A stretch of 64,000 nt of DNA from CAYZTY01 sp964444665 (lineage in GTDB: Bacteria; Planctomycetota; Phycisphaerae; Sedimentisphaerales; CAYZTY01), in the NCBI GenBank assembly GCA_964444665.1, contig CAYUIE010000010.1, positions 62,001 through 126,000 of the forward strand, given 5' to 3'. The translations under genes and the position numbers were made by a program. Positions 7,514 to 16,870 of the stretch are shown here, piece by piece. How positions within the stretch are numbered: position 1 is the first letter of the stretch; the number at the start of each line of letters is the position of its first letter. The notes under the pieces are model-generated. The model searched no databases and was not told the origin of the DNA. It saw only the letters and a program-made list of their open reading frames with translations.

Positions 7514-10141
7514 ATGCAAAAAGTTCGTACTTTTACTATTTTGCCTTCGCTTCCTGAGCCTCTCAAAGAACTTAAAAATATTGCTTATAACTTCTATTGG
7601 TCCTGGGACCCTGAAATTGTTGAGCTATTCAGGCGTATCAATCACAGTTTGTGGCGGTCTTGCGGCCATAATCCCGTTGCCTTACTCGGGGCCGTCTCAC
7701 AGGCTCGCCTCGAGGACCTGGCTGGAAATGAAGGCTTTTTAAGCCATCTGCAGCGGGTCGGGGAAAAGCTGCAGAACTATCTTCAAAGGTCAACATGGTT
7801 TGATAAGGTCTATGCAAAGAATGCTGACGGACTCATCGGCTATTTTAGCGCAGAGTTCGGTATTCACGAATCTTTGCCCATTTATGCCGGAGGTTTAGGG
7901 CTTCTGGCCGGAGACCATCTGAAGACCTGTTCAGACCTCGGCGTTCCACTAATCGGTGTGGGGCTGCTCTATCAGAAAGGATACTTCCGCCAGTACCTGA
8001 ATACCGACGGATGGCAGCAGGAACAATACCTTGAAAATGATTTTTACAAGATGCCCATCGAGCTTGTTCGCAAGAACAGCGGACGGCCGCTGATTATAAA
8101 AGTTCAATACCCGCAGCGTTCGGTCGCCGCTCAGATATGGAAAGTTACGGTTGGAAGAATAAAGCTGTTTCTGCTCGACACAAACACACCAATGAATTCA
8201 CCTGCGGACCGAACAATAACGGCCAACCTCTATGGCGGTGACAAAGAGAACAGGATTCGTCAGGAAATAATGCTTGGAATCGGCGGCTTCAAGGCACTTA
8301 TGGCTATGAACATCGAGCCTGCCGTCTGTCATATGAATGAAGGTCATGCCGCCTTTCTTACTCTCGAGCGGATACACAGTCTGCGGACCAGGACACATAT
8401 GAATTTTGATGAGGCCGTGGAAGCTACGAAGCCAAGCAATGTCTTTACTTTGCACACCTGCGTTAAGGCCGGCAACGACGAGTTCCCGGAAGAATTGATG
8501 GATAAGTATTTCGCCGGCTATTTCCCGAACCTTGGCATAAACAGGAAACAGTTTCTTACACTCGGCCGGATAAATCCTGATGATGAAACCGAGTCGTTTA
8601 AGATGCCTGTTCTGGCCCTGCGTCTGAGCACTAATTGTAACGGTGTAAGCCAGTTACACGGCCAGGTTTCACGCCAGATATGGGCGCAGATATGGCCCGA
8701 ACTGCCACAAGAGGAAGTGCCCATCCGTTCAATTACGAACGGAATACACTCCAAAACCTGGCTGTCGATGGAAATGAACGATCTTTACCAAAGATATTTA
8801 GGTTCTAACTGGCCCGATGAGGTAGTTGATAAGTCACTCTGGCAGCATATCGAACAGATTCCCGATGAGGAACTTTGGCGAACCCATCAGCGATGTAAGG
8901 AGCGGTTGATTGCTTTCTGCCGGGCCCGTCTTAAGATGCAGCTTCAACGACGAGGAAGCTATCATACTGAACTCGGATGGGCTGAAGAGGTTCTTGACCC
9001 GGAAGCATTGACACTCGGATTCGCGCGCAGGTTCGCAAGCTACAAGCGAGGTTATCTTTTACTAAAAGACCCGCAGCGACTAACGAAGCTGCTCACTCAG
9101 ACAAACAGGCCCGTCCAGTTGATTTTTGCCGGCAAAGCCCATCCTAACGACACCGAAGGAAAAGAGATTATCCGCCAAATCATTCATTTCGCCTCACAAC
9201 GCAACCTGCGTCGCCGGCTGGTGTTTATCGAAGATTATGATGTTGACGTCGCCCGGTCAATGGCTCAGGGTGTCGATGTATGGCTTAATACGCCCCGCAG
9301 GCCGATGGAGGCCAGCGGCACAAGCGGTATGAAGGCGGCAATCAACGGTGTAATAAATATGAGTACTCTCGATGGGTGGTGGTGCGAGGCTTATACACCG
9401 GATGCAGGCTGGGTCATAGGCGCCGGCGAGGCCTATAGTGATGTTGGATACCAGGACCTTGTAGAATCCCAGACTATCTACAATCTGCTGGAAAATGAGG
9501 TTATTCCCCTGTTTTTCACCCGGTCGGCCAGTGGACTACCACGAGCCTGGATAAACAGAATGAAAAGCTCCATAAGATGGATAGCTCCCCGATTTAACAC
9601 AAATCGTATGCTTGCCGAGTATACACGCCGATTTTACAATCCTGCCGTGACAAGATGGAAAACTCTGACCGACTCGAATATGGCTCGTGCCAAAAACCTT
9701 GCTGCCTGGAAGACGAACGTAAAACAGGCCTGGTCGGAACTGGCCGTCAGGACCACCAGCGTAGAAGTCAACGATGGCAAGCAACTCGTTCCTTTGAGCG
9801 CCCGGCAGCCGACCCTTGAGGTTGGGGCGGTCTTAAAAATTGCAGCAAACGCCAAACTTGGTAAACTTTCTCCCGATGACGTCGTAATCGAAGTTTATCA
9901 CGGTATAGTCGACTCCTGGGGAAATATTATCGATGGTTCACCCATAAAAATGACTTATGTGAACAGCGCCGGCCAGGACAACGAACACACATTTACTGCC
10001 TCACTACCGTGCCAAGCCTCCGGCCAACACGGCTTTGCCTTGAGGATACTGCCTAAGCATGCAGACCTCTTCGAGGCTTGCGAGCCGGGCCTTATTTGTT
10101 GGGAAGCTCCAGTTCCCGAAGCCTCACTCAAAGACCGATGA
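7514..10141 (+). CDS. glgP: Glycogen/alpha-glucan phosphorylase (GT35, DUF3417 N-terminus)
   Basis: Phosphorolytic release of glucose-1-phosphate from glycogen or maltodextrin in the cytoplasm. The 875-residue chain has the N-terminal DUF3417 helical domain (about 1-110, with NFYWSWDPE), then the GT35 core with YFSAEFGIHESLPIYAGGLG. The pyridoxal-phosphate site is in EASGTSGMKAAINGV, with Lys607 the cofactor lysine. This architecture matches the shorter thermophile/archaeal-type alpha-glucan phosphorylases rather than the E. coli GlgP/MalP group. A GAGG site lies nine bases before the ATG. About 200 bases separate it from the RNA terminator upstream. In context it links storage glucan to the trehalose precursors made next door. 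Confidence 0.95.
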   Translation: MQKVRTFTILPSLPEPLKELKNIAYNFYWSWDPEIVELFRRINHSLWRSCGHNPVALLGAVSQARLEDLAGNEGFLSHLQRVGEKLQNYLQRSTWFDKVYAKNADGLIGYFSAEFGIHESLPIYAGGLGLLAGDHLKTCSDLGVPLIGVGLLYQKGYFRQYLNTDGWQQEQYLENDFYKMPIELVRKNSGRPLIIKVQYPQRSVAAQIWKVTVGRIKLFLLDTNTPMNSPADRTITANLYGGDKENRIRQEIMLGIGGFKALMAMNIEPAVCHMNEGHAAFLTLERIHSLRTRTHMNFDEAVEATKPSNVFTLHTCVKAGNDEFPEELMDKYFAGYFPNLGINRKQFLTLGRINPDDETESFKMPVLALRLSTNCNGVSQLHGQVSRQIWAQIWPELPQEEVPIRSITNGIHSKTWLSMEMNDLYQRYLGSNWPDEVVDKSLWQHIEQIPDEELWRTHQRCKERLIAFCRARLKMQLQRRGSYHTELGWAEEVLDPEALTLGFARRFASYKRGYLLLKDPQRLTKLLTQTNRPVQLIFAGKAHPNDTEGKEIIRQIIHFASQRNLRRRLVFIEDYDVDVARSMAQGVDVWLNTPRRPMEASGTSGMKAAINGVINMSTLDGWWCEAYTPDAGWVIGAGEAYSDVGYQDLVESQTIYNLLENEVIPLFFTRSASGLPRAWINRMKSSIRWIAPRFNTNRMLAEYTRRFYNPAVTRWKTLTDSNMARAKNLAAWKTNVKQAWSELAVRTTSVEVNDGKQLVPLSARQPTLEVGAVLKIAANAKLGKLSPDDVVIEVYHGIVDSWGNIIDGSPIKMTYVNSAGQDNEHTFTASLPCQASGQHGFALRILPKHADLFEACEPGLICWEAPVPEASLKDR

Positions 10142-10313
10142 GTCGTGTGATGTTTTCTCGCTTTACCGCTTGTGCAGTCCGTCGAATCTAATTAAGACTG
10201 AACCTGTACTGGGAATCTGTCAGGGTTTAATCACTCACAGATAAAATCCTAAGATGTTTAAGGTTCCTTCATTGTGGTGGGATAGGCTTTCGGCCATTGA
10301 AAATAAGCGGAAA

Positions 10314-10772
10314 CTATTGCTTTTCCTTCTCTTCGACAAGATTATAAGCCTGTTCCGCCGAAGCGGCCTGCTCGAGCTTTTGCCTGAACGACTCATCCAG
10401 CATTAGTCTGCTGATTCTTGCAAGTGCTTGAATGTGTGGACCTGTTTGGTCTGCCGGCGAGACTAATAAAAGAACTATGGTCACCCCTTTGCCGTCGACG
10501 CTGCCGAATTCCACAGGCTCGCTCGTTATCCCTAATGCCATTGCCAGCTCATTAACACCTTTACATTTGCCGTGTGGTATTGCCACCCCCGAGCCTATTC
10601 CCGTGCTTCGAGTTCCCTCTCGAACTAATATCGCATCCAGACAAACTATCCTGTTAAGCAGGATTTTCTGCTTGTCCAGCAAGTCAACTAATTCCGTTAT
10701 TATGGCTTGTTTATCCTTCCCCTCCAATGGCACCTTAACGCAATCAGGCCGAAGAATTTGTGTTAAAAGCAT
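10314..10772 (-). CDS. PTS fructose-type EIIA domain protein (PtsN-like)
   Basis: Stand-alone EIIA type-2 domain of 152 residues, the fold that accepts phosphate from HPr or NPr. The active-site histidine is in GVAIPHGKCKG (about residue 67). The upstream part carries RSTGIGSG, and VTIVLLLVSPADQTGPHIQALARIS matches the family's C-terminal half. No EIIB, EIIC, HPr or EI gene is in the window, so a regulatory rather than a transport role is likely. It is transcribed alone, convergent with glgP. An inverted repeat lies 18 bases upstream of the start. Partner phosphotransferase and target are unknown. Confidence 0.88.
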   Translation of the reverse strand: MLLTQILRPDCVKVPLEGKDKQAIITELVDLLDKQKILLNRIVCLDAILVREGTRSTGIGSGVAIPHGKCKGVNELAMALGITSEPVEFGSVDGKGVTIVLLLVSPADQTGPHIQALARISRLMLDESFRQKLEQAASAEQAYNLVEEKEKQ

Positions 10773-10789
10773 CGTTTATACCAAAAAAG

Positions 10790-10807
10790 ATATCTCTTTA
10801 GAGATAT
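10790..10807. promoter_or_regulatory. Inverted repeat upstream of the EIIA gene, possible operator
   Basis: atatctct and agagatat form an eight-base-arm palindrome with a TT centre, 18 bases before the EIIA start codon. No T-tract follows on the coding strand, so an operator or 5' hairpin is likelier than a terminator. Confidence 0.35.
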
Positions 10808-11027
10808 AAACCAGATAAAGTACTCTTAGGCTGTTTCTATTTCAATAGTTTTTCAAGATTTTTCCAGCCTTTTGTTTCTACAAATGTGTGTAATCTTTTT
10901 TGCCACCCCTTCACACCGGTTTTCAATTTAATTTTTTCAACGAAAATTGCCTTTTCTTCATTTGTCGTTCCGCAAAGCTGAGTTTATGCGAAGCTGTCGT
11001 TTTCCCTTATCTGTGTATGTCGGTCTG

Positions 11028-11747
11028 TCAAGAAGTAGTCCGAATCCTGTGCCGCTGCCTTCTACCATCCCAGCGGGCAGGGATTTGACGCTCAGCACCT
11101 TCGCCTTCCTTTGCGTTTACCGCCACTTTCAAAGCCTCATTAGCAGTGGAGGCAAAAACGTCTGCACCGATCTCTTCCCAAAGCCCCTCTGCCCGGTTAA
11201 AAATTCCACCGGAGACCATAATTTGCATCTCCGGCACGGCATTGACTTCTCTTATCTTGTCTATCAGCTTGCGGACCAACGGTGCTCGTCGGGCAATGGT
11301 GCCATAGATTAACAGCATATCAGGACGACGCTTGTGTATAAAGGCCAGCGTATCATCCTCACTTACTCCACCACCTAAGAATTTGACTTGCCAACCGTCG
11401 CTTTCAAACAAGTCGGCCATCATTTGTGCCCCAAGCTCACCGTGCTCCGTTTCGGAACTACAAACAACCAATTCCTTACTCCTTACAGGCCGGCGGGGTA
11501 ATTTGTTTTGCAACTGGTCTATAATTGTGCGGTTGATTCGCATGGCCATATGTTCCTGTGCCGAGTTTATCCTTTCGGCTTTAAACAGCTCTTCAATCTC
11601 CACCATGATAGGCCAAATAATCTCTGTATACACGGTTACGGCCGGAATGCCCGTTTGTAGAGACTCTTCGATAATGGCCCGACATACGACACGGTCTCCA
11701 TCTAATAATCCTTGAAGGTATCTTTCCAAAATCTGCTCACTTACCAT
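11028..11747 (-). CDS. Cobalamin (B12)-binding domain protein, corrinoid/CarH-like
   Basis: Soluble 239-residue protein. A helical B12-binding cap domain (about 1-85, with IIWPIMVEIEELFKAERINSAQEHMAMR) precedes a Rossmann-type B12-binding domain (about 88-210, with SSETEHGELGAQMMADLF and GWQVKFLGGG). The axial-ligand motif is unusual: instead of DxHxxG it reads TEHGELG, one residue longer, closer to the light-sensing CarH/LitR or regulatory group than to methionine synthase. No DNA-binding or methyltransferase domain is attached. The basic tail (WDGRRQRHRIRTTS) is outside the domain. It is divergent from mlaE across a 508-base AT-rich gap. Function could be a B12-dependent sensor or a corrinoid carrier. 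Confidence 0.75.
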   Translation of the reverse strand: MVSEQILERYLQGLLDGDRVVCRAIIEESLQTGIPAVTVYTEIIWPIMVEIEELFKAERINSAQEHMAMRINRTIIDQLQNKLPRRPVRSKELVVCSSETEHGELGAQMMADLFESDGWQVKFLGGGVSEDDTLAFIHKRRPDMLLIYGTIARRAPLVRKLIDKIREVNAVPEMQIMVSGGIFNRAEGLWEEIGADVFASTANEALKVAVNAKEGEGAERQIPARWDGRRQRHRIRTTS

Positions 11748-12255
11748 AAATTTGCCTCCGTAATTACTTCCAGTTAGTAATCAAATCTTCTTTATATACC
11801 CTATTTACACCACTCACATAAGCAATACAACGCGAAATTGGGTAAAATAGGATATTTTGGTAACTTATGTATCGGAGTCATCTCTAAAAAAACTTTAGTT
11901 AAAATAGGAAAGCTATATATACCTCTGATAACATTATTAAAATCTCAATATAACATTTAGGTCCTATATTACCCTATCCTTACATCGATATATGTTTCCA
12001 CATGCAAAAACTCTAATTTTTAGCAACAACGACCTTCGTTTTAGTCCGAAGTATAAATTAATCCCTGAGGATACTCTGCGGGTGAAAGGCAGGTAATAAA
12101 TTGAAGGGCTGTTGGGGTCCTGACCGGATTCGTTTTAAGCCCAATGAAGCTTTACGGAAGAGTTTGTCAGAGATACGCAGTGCCCTTGACAACATCGTAG
12201 AAAGCAGGTAAAAACGAGATGTTGTTGGCATTATTTGGAGTAGAGGAATCCGAAT
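11748..12255. other. AT-rich divergent intergenic region with a repeated GGTAAAATAGG-like motif
   Basis: This 508-base gap separates the B12-binding gene (minus) and mlaE (plus). It holds at least four copies or near copies of a GGGTAAAATAGG-like word in both orientations, near 11797, 11838, 11899 and 11974. A 36-codon TTG-start frame at 12101-12211 is not convincing. No RNA gene was recognised. Confidence 0.4.
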
Positions 12256-13068
12256 ATGCTCCGGATTTTTAGTGAAAAGACAATTCATGGCGTGGAACAA
12301 TCGGGACAATTCGCCAGGTTCTTTGCACAGTCCGTAGCGGCATCTGCGCGTAATTGCACGAAGCTTAGCTCATATTCTTTAATGTGGACGCAAATGAACA
12401 TCATCGGCGTACACAGTGTGCCTGTAATTATGATTACCGGCGCTTTTGTCGGGATGACATTAGCGATACAGGCGTATGACCAGCTGGCAGGGATGGGATT
12501 GGAAGAGCATCTTGGTGTTTTAATCAATATATCGGTGGTAAAGGAACTTGGGCCGGTACTGGCCGCTGTTATGCTCGCAGGACGCGTAGGCGGCGCACTT
12601 ACCGCGGAGTTGGGAACAATGAATGTTACCGAACAGATTGATGCCGTACGAAGTATGGGAACCGACCCGATGCGTTATCTGGTTGCACCTCGTTTCTTAG
12701 CATGTGTATTTCTAACGCCGTTCCTGATTATATATGCCGACCTGCTGGGTATTCTCGGTGGCTCATTCATCAGTGTTGTACAGCTCGGTATTAACAGCCG
12801 GGCCTACTGGCAGTTTAGTGCCGCCAGCGTCGATTTTTGGGATTTATCAATAGGAATAATTAAAGGATTTTTCTTTGGCGGTGCAATTGCGGCCGTTAGT
12901 TGCTACAAAGGTTTCACGTGCAAAGAAGGTGCGCAGGGAGTCGGGCAGGCCTGTACTGAGGCGTTTGTCGGAAGCTTCATACTCATACTCGCGCTTGACT
13001 TTGCCCTGGTTGTTATCTTCAAGGCTATTTACAGCACAATCTGGCCGACGAGAATTTTATTATTGTAA
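12256..13068 (+). CDS. mlaE: MlaE-family phospholipid ABC transporter permease
   Basis: Inner-membrane subunit of an Mla-type lipid transporter that moves phospholipids between inner and outer membrane. The 270-residue chain has the family core: VPVIMITGAFVGMTLAIQ, the conserved ELGPVLAAVMLAGRVGGALTAELGTM loop (about 95-120) and five or so hydrophobic segments. Length is normal for MlaE/YrbE. mlaF follows 11 bases downstream. No MlaD/MCE substrate-binding gene is present nearby, so that subunit must be encoded elsewhere. The AGAGGA ribosome site is about ten bases before the ATG. Confidence 0.93.
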   Translation: MLRIFSEKTIHGVEQSGQFARFFAQSVAASARNCTKLSSYSLMWTQMNIIGVHSVPVIMITGAFVGMTLAIQAYDQLAGMGLEEHLGVLINISVVKELGPVLAAVMLAGRVGGALTAELGTMNVTEQIDAVRSMGTDPMRYLVAPRFLACVFLTPFLIIYADLLGILGGSFISVVQLGINSRAYWQFSAASVDFWDLSIGIIKGFFFGGAIAAVSCYKGFTCKEGAQGVGQACTEAFVGSFILILALDFALVVIFKAIYSTIWPTRILLL

Positions 13069-13079
13069 GTAATGAGCTT

Positions 13080-13916
13080 ATGGCAGAGCAAAGCGAACAA
13101 ACTAATAACTCCATACTCCATCTCGAAAAACTGACGAAGAAGTTCGGTAATAAGATGGTATTAGACGACATCTCGCTCTCTATAGAGAAGGGTAAAACTA
13201 CCGTTATCATCGGCCCCAGCGGCTGCGGTAAGACCGTGTTAATAAAACATCTGATAGTGCTGTTAAGGCCTACTGCAGGAAGTGTATTCCTGAGGGATAA
13301 AAGAATCGACAACCTGCCCGAACGCGACCTCGATAAGATACGCGTACATTACGGATTTTTATTCCAGGGTGGTGCTTTGTTCGACAGCCTGACTGTTTTT
13401 GAGAACATAGTTTTTCCAATCCAACAGCACGGTATCAGGGCGAAATGGAACGAGCTGGAGGAGTTAGTCAAAACCAAACTGGCATTGGTCGGGATGGACG
13501 GTTACCAAAATTATTATCCGGCAAATCTGTCGGGCGGCCAAAAAAAACGCGTGGCTCTTGCCAGAGCAATCGCGATGAATCCTGAGCTGATTTTATACGA
13601 TGAGCCGACGACCGGTCTCGACCCGATTCGCAGCGATATAATTAATGAGCTTGTACTGAAGCTTCAAAAAGAACTCAGCGTTACAACCATAGTTGTTACA
13701 CACGATATGACAAGCGCCTACAAAATTGGTGACCGTATCATTATGCTTCATAACGGCAGGATAATCGCCGATGGTGATGTCGACCATATCCGCAATCACC
13801 CTAATTCAATCGTTCAGCAGTTTATCAACGGGCAACTCAGTGAAAATGACCTGGCCGCTCTGCGTCTGGGCGGTACTAAGTTTCAACCCCAGTTTCTGCC
13901 TCGCGATTTTGAGTAA
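13080..13916 (+). CDS. mlaF: MlaF-family phospholipid ABC transporter ATP-binding protein
   Basis: Cytoplasmic ATPase that pairs with MlaE. Walker A is GPSGCGKT at residues 45-52, the ABC signature LSGGQKKR is near 150, Walker B with D-loop (LILYDEPTTGLDP) near 169, and the switch His in VVTHD near 206. The 278-residue length fits the family; the C-terminus (FLPRDFE) is short. It is 11 bases after mlaE and six bases before the FAD/Fe-S dehydrogenase gene, so the three genes are almost certainly one transcript. Confidence 0.94.
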   Translation: MAEQSEQTNNSILHLEKLTKKFGNKMVLDDISLSIEKGKTTVIIGPSGCGKTVLIKHLIVLLRPTAGSVFLRDKRIDNLPERDLDKIRVHYGFLFQGGALFDSLTVFENIVFPIQQHGIRAKWNELEELVKTKLALVGMDGYQNYYPANLSGGQKKRVALARAIAMNPELILYDEPTTGLDPIRSDIINELVLKLQKELSVTTIVVTHDMTSAYKIGDRIIMLHNGRIIADGDVDHIRNHPNSIVQQFINGQLSENDLAALRLGGTKFQPQFLPRDFE

Positions 13917-13922
13917 TCAGCG

Positions 13923-16799
13923 ATGCCGTCCCGAAAAAAACCCGAGCAGGTTACAGCCGAACTGGCCCGAATCAGCCAGGCGGACGTCTTTGGCGATATT
14001 TTTCACCGCGCCGCCTACAGCACCGATTCGAGCATTTATCAAATCGTCCCTTTATGTGTGGTAGCGCCCAAAGACAGCCGTGACATCACCACCATTATAA
14101 AATATGCCAAAGAGAATGATATTCCACTCGTCGCTCGCGGTGCAGGCAGCGGTGTGGCAGGTGAGGCCCTGTGCAGCGGCATAGTGCTTGATATGAAGCG
14201 CTATATGAATCGGATTCTTAGTGTGGCCGATGACGGCTCAACAATTACCGGCCAGCCGGGCGCAGTCCTGGATGAGCTAAACAGCATCCTTGCCGGCTTC
14301 GGCAAAAAAATCGGCCCCGACCCCTCCAGCGCAAACAGGGCCACTCTCGGCGGCTGCGTTGCCAATAATGCGACCGGCGCCCATTCACTCAAGTTCGGTT
14401 ATATGGCCGATTATGTGGTTGGCATCGAGGCCGTCCTGGCTGATGGAAGTATCGTTGAGTTCAAAAACGATTTTGACCCTGCCATTAACAATGACAGCAA
14501 AGTTGCCGGTCTTGCCGAAAAATGTTTGGCCATCCTCAAGGAAAATGCAGATACGATTGTAGCCGCCCAGCCTGCCACAAGGCGCAGCCACAGTGGCTAC
14601 AATATCGCAAACATAACAAACAACGGCAGGATAGATATGGCCCGTCTGCTGGCCGGCTCAGAAGGAACTCTGGCCGTTTTCACCAAAATCACATTAAGGG
14701 CTGTTGATGTTCCACAAGAGCGGGTCTTGCTGCAGCTTGAATTTGATTCGCTTGAGAAGATGACTCGAGCCGTGCCGCTTATTGCCGATTCCGGCGCCTC
14801 GGCCTGTGAGCTGATGGATAGAAGCCTGATGCAGTTGGCTGCCGAGGCATTTATGCAGTACCGCGACATCCTTCCGACTTCTGCGGCCGTGGTGCTTCTT
14901 GTGGAGTACACCGGCCGCAACGAGCAACAGGTCAAACAGAAAATACAAGACGCATTGGCAATGGTTGCCAAGCTTACATCACACACAAAGGCTGTCTTTG
15001 ACCTCGCGGAGCAGGACCTTATGTGGCAGTCGCGTAAAGATGCTGTGCCGCTGCTCTATCGGAAAAAAAACCGAAAGCGTCCGATACCATTTGTAGAGGA
15101 TACCTCCGTTGAAAACGCCCGGCTTGCCGAGTACATCACCGGCCTGAATGATATTGCCCAACGGTATGATGTCTCGATGGCATATTACGGCCACGCAGGT
15201 GACGGCGGGCTGCACATTCGGCCATATATGGATTTGGCGACTGCTGAGGACGTTAGAAAAATGCAATTAATCGCCAAAGAGGTTTTTTCTTTGGCCTGGT
15301 CGCTGGGTGGTGCGATAAGCGGAGAGCACGCCGATGGGCTTGTAAGAGCGGCATTTGTAAAGGGACAGTACGGCGAAGATTACTATGAAGTCCTGCGAAA
15401 AATAAAAAATATCTTCGACCCTGCCGGCCTTTTGAATCCGGGTAAGATTATCAATGATGACGCTGATGTTATGGTCAGCAATCTAAGAGCGCAGCAGGGC
15501 GCTGCCGCCGGGAAAAAGAAAACAAATTTGCTGTTCGGGCCGGGCGAATTTCAACTCGAAGTTGAGCAGTGCAGCGGCTGCGGCCTTTGCCTTAGCAAAC
15601 AGGACGATTTGCGAATGTGTCCTGTCTATCGCGCCCTTGGCGATGAATTGGCCGGCTCGCGGGCAAAGGCAAATCTTATTCGCTTCTGGCTCACCGGCCG
15701 ATTGAGCGAAGAAGATTTCGCATCAGAGCGGTTCAAGGAAATCCTTGATATGTGCATCAACTGCAAGGCCTGCTCGGTGCAGTGTCCTTCCGGCGTGGAT
15801 ATCTCAAAATTAGTGTTCGAGGCCCGCACCGAATACGCCAGGCGTAAAGGCCTTAGCCGGGCCGCCTTTGCCTTGAGCCGTAACCGGCTGCTTAGTATGT
15901 TGGGAAGTATCTTCTGGCCCATCTCAAATTTCGTTATGTCCCTTCCGCCTTTCAAATGGTTTCTCGAAAAGACGGTCGGGCTTGACCGCACAAGGGCCTT
16001 GCCGCGGTTCGAGTTCGGTCAGTTTCTGGCCAAAGGCCGAAAGTATTTACGTGCTGCCGGCCCGGTTAAAAATCCGGTCGACAAGGTTGTATATTTCGTC
16101 GATACCTTCGCCAATTTTAACGACCACGCCCTTGGTTTCGCGGTGCTTAAAGTCCTTCGGTACAATGATATCGAGGTAGTTTTACCGCCGCAGCGGCCGG
16201 CTCCACTGCCTGCAATGGCATACGGCGATGCAAAAACAGCACGAAAGGACTTAGAGTACAATATTGCTCATCTTGCCGGATTCGTGCGGCAAGGCTACAA
16301 AATTGTCTGTTCCGAACCCAGTGCGGCCCTTTGTCTCAAGCAGGAGATGAGGCATTATGTTTCGGGCGAGGATGCCGAGGTTGTCTCGGAAAATACTTTC
16401 GAGTTAACAAGTTATCTTCTGGGCCTGCGAGAGCAGAACAAATTAAAACCTGCGACAAAACAAATAACCGAGGAATTTGCCTATCACCTGCCGTGCCATT
16501 TGTGTGCGCTCGGAGAGGGGCTCCCGAGTGTGAAGCTCCTGCAGGAGCATCTCGGCGTAAAGGTCATCGAGCTTAATGCCGGCTGCTGCGGGCTTGCCGG
16601 AACGTTTGGTATGCAGAAGAAAAATTATGAGCTTTCTTCAAAGATAGCCGCGGGCTTCAAAGAGAAACTGGAAAAATCCCCCGTCAAAAATGTACTTACC
16701 GAATGCGCAGCCTGCAAAATGCAGATAGAGCACATAAGTGATAAATCCGTTCAGCATCCGATTAAGGTCCTGGCGGAAGCTTATTCAATTGATTATTAA
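13923..16799 (+). CDS. FAD-linked oxidase fused to Fe-S/CCG domain (GlcD-GlcF type, D-2-hydroxyacid dehydrogenase)
   Basis: Large flavoprotein (958 residues) that oxidises a 2-hydroxyacid such as D-lactate, glycolate or D-2-hydroxyglutarate and passes electrons through iron-sulfur clusters. The FAD/PCMH domain (about 40-260) has PLVARGAGSGVAGEALCSG and the GGCVANNATGAHS loop. The FAD-oxidase C-terminal domain ends at about 510 with LLNPGKIIND. Two cysteine clusters follow: CSGCGLC...CP near 547 and CINCKACSVQCPSG near 610. Two CCG repeats lie near 857 (CHLC...CCGLAGTFG) and 927 (CAACKMQ). The layout resembles YdiJ and plant-like GlcD+GlcF fusions. Tight coupling to mlaEF is unexpected. The substrate cannot be set from sequence. 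Confidence 0.88.
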   Translation: MPSRKKPEQVTAELARISQADVFGDIFHRAAYSTDSSIYQIVPLCVVAPKDSRDITTIIKYAKENDIPLVARGAGSGVAGEALCSGIVLDMKRYMNRILSVADDGSTITGQPGAVLDELNSILAGFGKKIGPDPSSANRATLGGCVANNATGAHSLKFGYMADYVVGIEAVLADGSIVEFKNDFDPAINNDSKVAGLAEKCLAILKENADTIVAAQPATRRSHSGYNIANITNNGRIDMARLLAGSEGTLAVFTKITLRAVDVPQERVLLQLEFDSLEKMTRAVPLIADSGASACELMDRSLMQLAAEAFMQYRDILPTSAAVVLLVEYTGRNEQQVKQKIQDALAMVAKLTSHTKAVFDLAEQDLMWQSRKDAVPLLYRKKNRKRPIPFVEDTSVENARLAEYITGLNDIAQRYDVSMAYYGHAGDGGLHIRPYMDLATAEDVRKMQLIAKEVFSLAWSLGGAISGEHADGLVRAAFVKGQYGEDYYEVLRKIKNIFDPAGLLNPGKIINDDADVMVSNLRAQQGAAAGKKKTNLLFGPGEFQLEVEQCSGCGLCLSKQDDLRMCPVYRALGDELAGSRAKANLIRFWLTGRLSEEDFASERFKEILDMCINCKACSVQCPSGVDISKLVFEARTEYARRKGLSRAAFALSRNRLLSMLGSIFWPISNFVMSLPPFKWFLEKTVGLDRTRALPRFEFGQFLAKGRKYLRAAGPVKNPVDKVVYFVDTFANFNDHALGFAVLKVLRYNDIEVVLPPQRPAPLPAMAYGDAKTARKDLEYNIAHLAGFVRQGYKIVCSEPSAALCLKQEMRHYVSGEDAEVVSENTFELTSYLLGLREQNKLKPATKQITEEFAYHLPCHLCALGEGLPSVKLLQEHLGVKVIELNAGCCGLAGTFGMQKKNYELSSKIAAGFKEKLEKSPVKNVLTECAACKMQIEHISDKSVQHPIKVLAEAYSIDY

Positions 16800-16870
16800 T
16801 ATAGATTCTCGATACTCGATTCTTGATGCTTTATTTCTTAGAAGGGGGCGGGGCAGAGAAAAAATGTAGT

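Noticed and set aside
12101..12211. 36-codon TTG-start frame before mlaE
   Set aside because: No ATG and no recognisable domain; too short to support.
12058..12309. 83-codon minus-strand frame over the mlaE start
   Set aside because: Overlaps the 5' end of mlaE in antisense, with no ribosome site or family resemblance.
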